Of a stretch of DNA of 64,000 nt, positions 55,523 through 64,000 are shown piece after piece. The translations under genes and the position numbers were made by a program. This DNA comes from Sorghum bicolor (taxonomy: Eukaryota; Streptophyta; Magnoliopsida; Poales; Poaceae), in assembly GCF_000003195.3 (NCBI RefSeq), contig NC_012873.2, forward strand, positions 24,277,317 to 24,341,316, given 5' to 3'. The notes below the pieces were generated by a model. That model made no database searches. It was not told where the DNA came from and saw only the letters and a program-made list of their open reading frames with translations. The first letter of the stretch is position 1. Every line of letters starts with the position of its first letter.

Positions 55523-57331
55523 TCACATGTTCAACAGCGCTTGGATCGTCGATATGGCGCGCAGACGGATCTGGTTGGCTTCTTCTATCTCCTTTATATC
55601 ATCATCGGCAGAACCCTCCACCGGCTTCAGCTTCTTCTTCATCTGCAGTGCTGTGCGGGCTTGAACATTTCGCTCTTGCTCAAGAAGCTTGATCGTTTCA
55701 GGCAGCTGGCTTTCTTCTTGTTGGGCTTGGGACAAGGCTTCTTCTACCTGTTTAAGTTCTGCCAACAGGGCTTCCCTTCTTGCCGATAGATCAGAAATCT
55801 TTTGCTTCAATACATCTCCTGAGGATGTCAGAATACCGATGCTCTTGTGCTTCTCATAGGCAATGAGCTTTATTTTCATCATCTCCTCAGAGAGCTGAGC
55901 GTGAGATGCTCTATCGGCAAGATGCTGGGTAGCTTTCTGGTACTGCAGCTGACGGCTCTCCAAGTGTGCAGCTTGAAAAAGGATTTCTTCGGCATCGGCG
56001 GGGATTTGGCCTCTGAGGGTCTTGAACAAGGTCTTGGTTGGATCAGAATCGTCAACCAAGTGGGCTGTGTCTTGATGAAGGAGGGCTGATAATTCTTCCA
56101 ACTTCGCCCTGATTTCTGCCGATGTGATTCCAACTGCTCGAGAAGAACTTGCCTCCTCACCTTCATCTTCGGAGATGTCGCTGGCAAAGGAGAACAAACT
56201 GTCACGAGAGTCCTGTTCCTAAAAATGGAATGAAATAAATTATTCTGTGGTTAGGTATTGATAAATGATACAAGACAGAGATTGAGTAACTTACTTGTTT
56301 CAGGGCAATCTCTCGTCTCTGACTAGATGATGCCGATGGAACCACAGGCTGATCGACTGGGGTTGCCGATGTGACTGTATCTGCTGAAAGATTAACAAAA
56401 ATAATTATAAGATTGGAAAAGTAGGTTCATCGGCAATGATTTCATAGAGAGTATGTTACCTTGAGGAGGTACGGTGCTTGTCTGGATCGAGGAAACTACC
56501 GATGCTATGATTAAGCTTGCTGGATCGTTAGTCTGCTCGCGCATATCAGCTGATGTTTCTTCCGGCTGAAGTACTTCTGGCTGGGGCTCTTCTGGTTGAA
56601 GTTCTTCCACTTGGGGTGCTTCTTGTGGTTGAGAAGGAGGTGGTACCTGCTGTGTCTGGGTTTCTAGAGAAGAGGGAGAAGATTCCACTGGGATTGGAGA
56701 CACTTGGGGAGGAGAAGGTGTTGCTGTCCTCTGGCGCTTTGCTTGTGATCTAGTGCTCTTGGAGCCTTTCCTCTTTGCTTGACTGGACTGGGGGGCATCG
56801 GCACTTGTGCTTCTGGTCCTTGCCGATGTGCCGGTATGCTGATACAACGATGGAAATTCGTGAGTACAAGTGTAACAGATGTAAGAATGAAATCGGTATG
56901 GATGAAAGAGTTTAAAAAATTACCTTGAAGGCCTGTGCTAAATTAGAGGCTGCTACCGATGGAGATGTCTTCGTCCTCTTGGTGGTGACTTTCTTGAGGC
57001 ACACACCTCGATGCATTATAGTAGCCAAGGTGGGAGCGCTATTGCTGATCGAGGAGATCGGACCTGATGGAAAAACTCAATCGGCTTGCCACTCCTGCTG
57101 ACCGATGGTGGCGTGTCGTTAACCTGTGTATGACAAAGAAAGGGGGTTACCGATTGAAAAGGACAGTAAAGAAATTAAAACATCGGTATTGAAATACTTA
57201 CAATATTATCAGGGACTTTGTACTGGGGATCGATCATGCCGCGGTACGTAAGAGCTGATTTGCAGAACAAATGCTCCTTCCTTTCCTCCCACCATTGTTT
57301 GTACGCCTGGGTAATGAAGAGAGCCAGAATC
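55523..57331 (-). pseudogene. D2 antisense gene, 3' exons; exon 2 cut by E3
   Basis: Minus-strand exons: exon 2 remnant from 57331 to 57202, then 57123-56924, 56838-56460, 56383-56295 and 56218-55523. Introns of 76-85 bases keep GT-AG ends at the same places and phases as D1. Exon 3 keeps the in-frame start lost in D1 (VNDTPPSVSRSGKPIE) but has its own one-base loss near 57070. Exon 4 is intact (TATPSPPQVSPIPVESS, then a run of Glu-Glu-Pro-Gln repeats). Exon 6 is an intact 231-residue coiled coil (AEIRAKLEELSALLHQDTA, AELKQVEEALSQAQQEE) with an extra KLKPVEGS absent from D1. Confidence 0.75.
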
Positions 57332-60300
57332 TATAACAGAACCATCCAATTTATAAGAATTCAAGTGAATTAGCGACCATAGAGGCAGTCAAGCCAATGG
57401 ACTTGAACCCATATAAACCCGGTAGTCCTACGAAATCTCAAAAGACCTCGATTCAACCAACATACAACCAAGATCGTACATGATCAACCATAGCCATCAC
57501 AGATTACATACATTCATCACAGAACATAGTTTTACATCACATCAGAGTTTAAAAGTGGTTATTACAAACTAGAGTAGTAGCGGAAACAAAGTAGTTTCAA
57601 AACATCACACACTTAGTTTAAATTACATGCCAGCTCCGTGGTTAAACCCAACAAAAGCACAACTGAAGATAAAGAAGGTGATCACGCCCATGATCTATTC
57701 ATCGTCCGCAGCCGGATGATGACAGTTAGCACAGTAGCCGTGGTACACGACATCATCTGCAACAAGGGTAAATAAACCCTGAGTACGAGAAGGTACTCAG
57801 CTAGACTTACCCGTCATATACCAAAAGTAATGTGACACCAAGGAGTATGCTAGGCTGATCTTTGTGGACTGGTTTGACTCACCTTTTTGCATAAAAACCA
57901 TTGTTGTAAGTAACCCATTTATAATATTTCAGCAGCAGGTTCATTACTTAACAACTATCCACTAGATTAGCACCTGATCTAAGCATACACTTGAGTATTT
58001 AAGCATCACAATAATAACGATATCCGGATTATCACATAGCTATCAACATTCTCATCATAACCATTAAGTTTATTTAGTGAGTTCTACGTGGGACTGCCCA
58101 TGCCAAGTTCTCACTATCCAGGAGAGACGGCGATTCGAATCGATTCCTATCCAGCTAGAGGGGTATTCCTAGCACTCACCCAAGCATACTTCATGAGGGC
58201 AGCTCAGATCACCTTTAGCACAACTCCGGACCAATTCGTGGGTCCGTACGGCGCCGCACCCCCAGGGACCGCCAATCTGCCAGGGTCAGGACTCTAACCT
58301 GACACCTCGGTCATACGCCATTGACTCCCCGCACATCCTTACTACCAACCGGGGTGCGCACTTTAACCAGATCGGGGTATCCGGCCGGAGATGCACTCGT
58401 AGGTTTCGCGGTCAGAACGACTTATCCGGCCAGCTAAGTGTTAGGCATGCGTTCAACATGACACGAGGACGTTACATCAATCAGTCCTTAATTGACACAG
58501 ACGGGGATAGATTCACACCCAAGACCTCCATGCCTTGTTGCTGCACTATCGTCATCCCGCCCGGTCTCAAGTTCGTTATTAGCACCTGGTTATTTCCATG
58601 ATAGCAAATATAGCCAACCGTGACCAGCATCCACCTATCTCTCACATGTGACAGGAAATCACCCGGCTTCTACCGAGCTAAGCATGGCTAAGCATCAATT
58701 CGATCCTGGACCTACTTAGGTGAGGTATGGGGTGGACAAGGTAGTCATAATGCAGCAAGGGTGTCATATCAATGCCTAACACTTAGTGCAACAATACATA
58801 ACCATAGTCAATTGATAGCGGAACATGATAACAAAAATAGTAGGAGGCTTATAATGCTCCGGGGCTTGCGTTCGACGTAGGTGGACGGGCGATGGTCGGG
58901 ACACTCCGGCAAGTCCTCCTCCTCCTCAGCTCCTTGAGGTGGCTCCCCTTATTGAACTTCCGACTCCAGCAGCACGAACTCCAACACGGTCACGCCGTTG
59001 GGTACACCTATGTATGCATGACAAGGAAATGAATATAGAGAATGCACATATGATGCATGATGTCATGATAAAGAGCTAAAGAACACACAACAAGGTATAA
59101 ACATGAGCATAAACTCCTAAAGTTAAGTGAATCATAGAATAACAAGTAAGTGCATACTTCTTCTCTGGTAGAGAGGCTAACTAGACAAGTTAAATAACCT
59201 TAGTCACTCCTATTCAGTTACTAGTTGTGTAGACAGACCAACTTGTCACAAGTTTCGACTATAACTCAAGCATCAGTTGGCCAAACTAAGCAAGTAGATA
59301 CTTTCTGGAAAGCTTAGTAAATTGTCTACAATTTACTTTCAGACATCCGAGAATGATTCCCAACCGAAATATGCTAAAACATACAAAGTTGGCTGGCTGC
59401 CCTGGAAAATCCAGAGAGCAAGCACTTTGCAACAGCCACTTGTAACATTCATAACTTTTAAACTACTCAACGAAATGTCATGAAACTTGGACACAAAGTA
59501 GATAAGAAAGTTAGCTACAAGTTTGTTATAGACAAGTTTCCCAGAAAACATCATCTTCATTTAGTTCTTAAGGAAAAGCTATCAGCTACACAGAATTGCT
59601 CTAGGAAAGGCATAAATAGCAAAAATAATATTTTGCACATAACAAGAATGTATCAAAGGGTCAGTCCAAATGCACCATTAGATGGAACATGTCTAAGAAA
59701 CACTAGAAAACATCATGGCAATGTCTAAACTCCTTTCTATTATCACCTTTTTCATTTATTTAATTATTAAGGTGATTTAAGGAACATGCATCCTAAGTGC
59801 TCCAAAAATTCTAATAAAATTACAGCAAGCTACTTATGCTAGCACAAGTTTACTGTAAAATTTTCAGGGCACTTGCACATACAGCTTGGGAGATACAAAA
59901 ATAACCAGCTAGCAAAGGCATGCAAGGCATAAATGTGAAACCCTATCAAAAAGTGTCAAACAACAGATTTAAGATTTTTCCTAGCTTTGTCTACCCATGA
60001 ATACAACACTCAGCAAGTTTCACCACAAAAGGAGCTATAACTTATTTATTAAAAATACCACAAGAAACTCCTATTTGATCAAGAACTATTTATAACTTCA
60101 CAATCAGCCTCCAAAAATCGTGATAAATTTATCAGAGCCTATTCATATCATAAGTAACAAAACCCTAAATTTTGCATGGCCAACAGATCAACATATCTCA
60201 AGATATAATTACCTCCTAATAAACCAATATTAAATTATATCTATTTATTTCCACAAAAACATGGCATGTTTTATATTTTTATTAAAAACTAGACTTATAC

Positions 60301-61815
60301 AGGAACCTAACAAAATTGGAACCACATCATTTGGATTTATAAAACTCCAGATATGATTTTTACAAAAACAACAAAGAATCTGCTACACAGTGACTAGAGA
60401 TGTGAGAGGGAGAGGCTGACACCCGGGACCCACGCGACAGAGAGACAGAGACAGGGGAGACGCTCGTCGCCGGCGAAACTCGACGACGGCGAGGTCTCGG
60501 TCGGATCCAAGGGCACCAACGTGGTCCTCTCATCAAGGCGACTCTGTTGACCTACTTCACTCACGCTCTACTGGAGCCTAGGGTGCTCGTTGTCGGGAAT
60601 GGCGGCTCGGTGGCGCTGCGCGGCGTTACGCCGACGGATCTAGGCAATGGCGACGCGGTAGAGCTTGCGGACGAGCAAGAGCGACTCAAGGCGAAGCTAT
60701 AGGAAGAAGAATCACGGCCAGAGGTGAACCAGAGAGGTCTGGCCACGTTGCCGGTGACCTCTGTGAACTCCGACGAGGTGGAGCTCGCGACGGAGTCGGC
60801 AATGCGACCTCACCGGTGCTCGACTAAGGGAATGGAGTGGACGTCGAGGTAGAGGACGTCGAGGCGGAGCTCTGGGCGGACTGGCTCGCCCGGAGACGCG
60901 GAGGAACGGCCGGGAAAGCTCGCCGAAGCGCGGCGGAGCTCGCCGTGGACGAAGGCGGACGCAATGTGGCGCTCAGGAGGGGCGAATGGCGCGTCTGAGG
61001 CATCCACTCGGTGCGTGGCGTCTTGTGGATGACGTCGGGGCTGGCAGGAGGGACCGTCGATGGCGTACGGCCGACAGGTGGCCGGACTCGCGGCGGCGAG
61101 TGAGTTCTGTCTGAACTGAATCGGTTTCTGAATCGCCCGATTGCAGTGACTGAATCCCGAAGTTCGTCGACGTTTTACTCTTAGCTCACTCGGTGGTTTC
61201 GGCTGAAACTTTATCCTTTGGACAGAGCTACACGAGTTCTACAAGTTTGATTACACGAGCATAGTCTAAATCGGTCTGGATTTCAAACTACAACGTCCCC
61301 AATCACCTTATGTCCAAATTCGGTTAAGTGTAGAAACAACACAGATTTTTGGCTTGTGAGCAAATTTTGGATGTGTTCCAAGCATTTTCATAAAAAGTCA
61401 TCAACATAACTTTTGTAGCTTATGAAATTTACTAGAACTTTGTTTCAGGTGTCACAGATATGCAAGGTCTCTAACATTATTTTCATAAACATCTTTGAAA
61501 GGAGGTCTAGGGGCACAATTAGGTCAACCTAGGGTTAACCATGACTTAGAGACATTTTTGGCCAAAACCTTCAACATGAACTTTGTTCAAAATAATGTTC
61601 TAAACATGATTAAAGTATTTTGGAAGACAATGTACACTTGTATGCACTGGTCCTCTACTAGAATCACTCAAATCAAACCACACAAGTACTTTAATCATAC
61701 ATGGGGCACATAAGATGACATGTGATCATGATGTATGCTTATGAATGAGCATGATGATGCTTATGTTGATGCAATTCTCATGGTTAACATGCAAGCTAAC
61801 ACTAGGAGTGTTACA
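57332..61815 (-). repeat. E3 3' LTR
   Basis: 4484 bases, from TGTAACACTCC (61815) to GGTTCTGTTATA (57332) on the minus strand. The equivalent of the antisense 73-codon ORF is at 58088-58297 (plus). The CpG-rich island is at about 60400-61140. No other gene. Confidence 0.9.
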
Positions 61816-61828
61816 GCCCTCCCCCTTA
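61816..61828 (-). promoter_or_regulatory. E3 polypurine tract
   Basis: The minus strand reads TAAGGGGGAGGGC just before the LTR. Confidence 0.85.
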
Positions 61829-62349
61829 CAAAAATCTCGTTCCGAGATTTGAAAGACGTACCTTTTTTCGTAGAATGAGGGATAAGTTACTTGTAAATAG
61901 TCCTCCCTTTCCCAAGTGGCATCTCTTTCACTTTGACGGTTCCACAAAACTCTAAAAAGTTTGATTACTCTCCCACGAGTAACTCGTTCCTTGACATCAA
62001 GAACTTGTACAGGCTTTTCTTCATAGGATTGATCAGATTGCAACTTTAGGCCTCTTGTTTCAACTCGCTCTTCGGGCACACGAAGACACTTCTTGAGTTG
62101 AGACACATGGAACACAGGAAAAACTGTCCCTAGTTCCGGAGGTAGTTGTACTTTGTAAGCTACCTTGCCACTTCTCTCAATGATTTGGTAGGGACCTACA
62201 TACCTAGGGGCAAGCTTTCTTTTTACATCAAAGCGATTTACTCCCTTCATGGGCGATACTTTTAGGTACACAAAGTCACCTACTTCGAACTCGAGTGGTT
62301 TTCTCCTTCGGTCAGCATAGCTTTTCTGTCTAGCTTGGGTAGCTTTCAT
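61829..62349 (-). pseudogene. E3 integrase C-terminus with chromodomain
   Basis: KLAPRYVGPYQIIERS, VFPVFHVSQLKKC and the chromodomain-like VIKLFRVLWNRQSERDATWE. A one-base loss at the end removes the stop seen in E1, so the open frame runs on into the LTR to 61726; those last residues are not native. Confidence 0.8.
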
Positions 62350-62382
62350 GTTTTGCTGAATAATGAGAACTTGTTTTTTAGC

Positions 62383-63768
62383 TTATTTGACAAAGTCAAT
62401 TCCGTAGTACCTCCTTTCACCAGGTTCGACCCAGTTTAGAGGAGTTCTACATTTGCGGCCATACAACACTTCAAAAGGAGCCATTTGGATACTCTCCTGA
62501 TAACTATTGTTGTAAGAGAACTCAGCTAAGGGTAGCCATTTCTCCCATGCACCCTTGGAAGATATCACACATGCCCTCAACATATCCTCTAAAATCTGAT
62601 TCACACGCTCAGTCTGACCGGAGGTCTGAGGGTGGTAGGCTGAACTGTGAATCAATTTTGTACCAAGGAGCGAATGCAAATGCTCCCAAAAGCGAGCAGT
62701 AAACTGAGGACCCCTATCAGAAATAATGGTGCGAGGCACTCCATGCAGTTTAACAATCTGAGAGAAGTATAACTCTGCGTAGTCGGATATTCGGTGTGTC
62801 GACTTCACGGGGATAAAATGGGCCAACTTGGTCAAACGGTCAACAATCACCCATATGGAATCGTGTCCCTTTTGTGTAGGGGGATGGCCAACAATGAAAT
62901 CCATGCTGATTTCTTCCCATTTCCAACCTGGAACCGACAAGGGTTGCAATAAACCTGCAGGTTTAAGGTGAACTACCTTTACCCTGCAGCAAGTATCACA
63001 CCTAGCAGCATAAGCTGCCATCTCCTTCTTCATCTTGGTCCACCAGAAACGAGGTCTCAAGTCTTGGTACATTTTGCTACTACCCGGATGAATGGACAAT
63101 TTGGAAGAATGGGCCTCTTCTAAAATTTTGTTGTGTAGGTTGCGGTCTTTAGGTACAACTAGTCGATCGTCAAACCACAGTACACCATTCTCATCTATCC
63201 TGAAGTGCTTGGTGTCTTGCTCTTGCATTTTTCTTTTGATATGGAAAATACCAGGATCAGACTTTTGGAGTTCTATGATTTGACTCTCTAACGGGCAGCT
63301 GACTACAATGTTGTGCAAGACCACAGGATGCAATAAATTGAAGCCTTCCTCTAAGAGAGGTCCAACATGTTGTTTCCGGCTAAGTGCGTCGGCTACAACA
63401 TTGGCCTTTCCCGGATGATAGTGCACTTCTAGATTGTAGTCTTTCATCAATTCCAACCACCTTCTTTGCCTGACGTTTAGCTCGGGCAGAGTGAATATAT
63501 ATTTGAGGCTCTTATGGTCAGTGTAAATGTGACATAGATTACCCAACAGATAATGCCTCCAGAGTTTCAACGCATGTACAACTGCTGCTAACTCTAGGTC
63601 ATGAGTCGGGTAGTTGGCTTCATGTTTCCTCAACTGCCGAGAGGTGTAGGCAATAACTCGACCTTCTTGAATAAGCACACAACCTAAGCCAGTGCCAGAA
63701 GCATCACAAAAGACCTCAAATGGCTTTTCAATGTCAGGTTGTGCCAGAACAGGAGCGGTGGTCAGCAA
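62383..63768 (-). pseudogene. E3 RNase H and integrase, long intact frame
   Basis: 461 open codons. RNase [45 protein letters not shown] and ADALSRK. Integrase: zinc site [11 protein letters not shown]...CDTC, catalytic Asp in MDFIVG and SDRGPQF, Glu in QTERVNQ, and the GRKCRTPLNW block. All catalytic residues appear present, so this is the best-preserved enzyme segment in the window. It is closed by TAA after DFVK where E1 has GAA. Confidence 0.85.
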
Positions 63769-64000
63769 ATGGCGTAAAGTGGTGAAAGCGACTTCGCACT
63801 CCTAGGACCATACAAACTTCACATCTTTTTGCAGTAGCTTGGTCATAGGCTTAGCTATTTTGGAGAAATCCGGAATAAAGCGCCGATAATATCTAGCTAG
63901 ACCGAGAAAACTCCGCACATCATGCACTGAAGTCAGGGCCTTCCAGTCTAGAACTTCCTGCACTTTTGATGGGTCAACAGAGATACCCTCTTCGGATAAA
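63769..64000 (-). pseudogene. E3 reverse transcriptase thumb, partial
   Basis: [36 protein letters not shown] and [12 protein letters not shown], then TAG at 63804-63802, the same stop as in E1. It continues beyond the window. Confidence 0.8.

Larger units (their letters stand above)
47732..57331 (+). mobile_element. D2: Tat-like element, cut by E3
   Basis: Second D copy, with LTR, primer site, gag to integrase, twin hairpins and the 3' exons of the antisense gene. It is interrupted at 57331 inside antisense exon 2 by E3; the remainder would lie beyond the window. Confidence 0.9.
57332..64000 (-). mobile_element. E3: chromovirus in D2, 3' half in the window
   Basis: Minus-strand 3' LTR, polypurine tract and pol from RT thumb to chromodomain. 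It interrupts D2 antisense exon 2. The outer base pair of the LTR end has decayed (TATAAC for TGTAAC). The flanking GAATC at 57327-57331 is a candidate target duplication; the other side is outside the window. Confidence 0.9.

Noticed and set aside
57327..57331. GAATC beside E3, identical to the D1 target duplication
   Set aside because: A five-base match is likely by chance and the second copy lies outside the window.
1..64000. tRNA, rRNA, CRISPR arrays, bacterial operons or host genes
   Set aside because: No such structure was seen; all stretches are explained by plant LTR retroelements.

Overview
The window is repeat-rich nuclear DNA of a plant, most probably a grass. The evidence is large Ty3/gypsy LTR retrotransposons of plant-specific lineages, nested inside one another: a Tekay/Del-like chromovirus with 4.5-kb LTRs, a Tat-like element with two RNase H domains and an antisense gene, and a short Athila-like non-autonomous element. 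No host gene, tRNA, rRNA or CRISPR array was recognised. Essentially every base is assigned to one of eight retroelement copies or fragments. I call the families E (Tekay-like chromovirus, LTR TGTAAC...GTTACA), C (Athila-like non-autonomous, LTR TGTTGACGG...CAACA) and D (Tat-like, LTR TGTTGACACC...CAACA).

Layout. E1 (+) runs from before base 1 to 33063. It contains the end of its 5' LTR, an initiator-Met-type primer site, a leader with an extra ORF before gag, gag-pol and the 3' LTR. C1 (-, 3639-11790, target duplication CCAAG) lies in the E1 leader. D1 (+, 18813-31047, target duplication GAATC) lies in the E1 3' LTR. E1 itself sits in an older C-type LTR (33064-33505). Next come a 0.76-kb foreign gag fragment (33506-34266), C2 (+, 34267-38689), E2 (+, 38690 to about 45100, truncated), C3 (+, about 45098-47731), D2 (+, 47732-57331), and E3 (-, 57332 to beyond the end). 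E3 is inserted in the antisense gene of D2.

Gene content. E copies encode an ORF0, gag, protease, reverse transcriptase, RNase H, integrase and a chromodomain. D copies encode gag, protease, RT, two RNase H domains and integrase on the sense strand. Converging on these from the 3' side is a six-exon antisense gene with its own TATA box. It encodes about 940 residues: a plant-mobile-domain-like N-terminal half, a Pro/Gln/Glu-rich linker and a C-terminal coiled coil. Five introns with GT-AG ends are inferred in D1, and the four of them that lie within D2 are conserved there. C copies carry an orphan ORF whose length varies between copies only by multiples of three, plus gag and tandem protease remnants.

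State. Nearly every gene is broken. Most premature stops are CAG to TAG, CGA to TGA or TGG to TAG/TGA, as expected from deamination of methylated cytosine. The most unusual signals are the spliced antisense gene in D, a hexamer (GCCGAT/ATCGGC) roughly twenty-fold enriched throughout D on both strands, and a conserved pair of hairpins where the sense and antisense genes of D converge.
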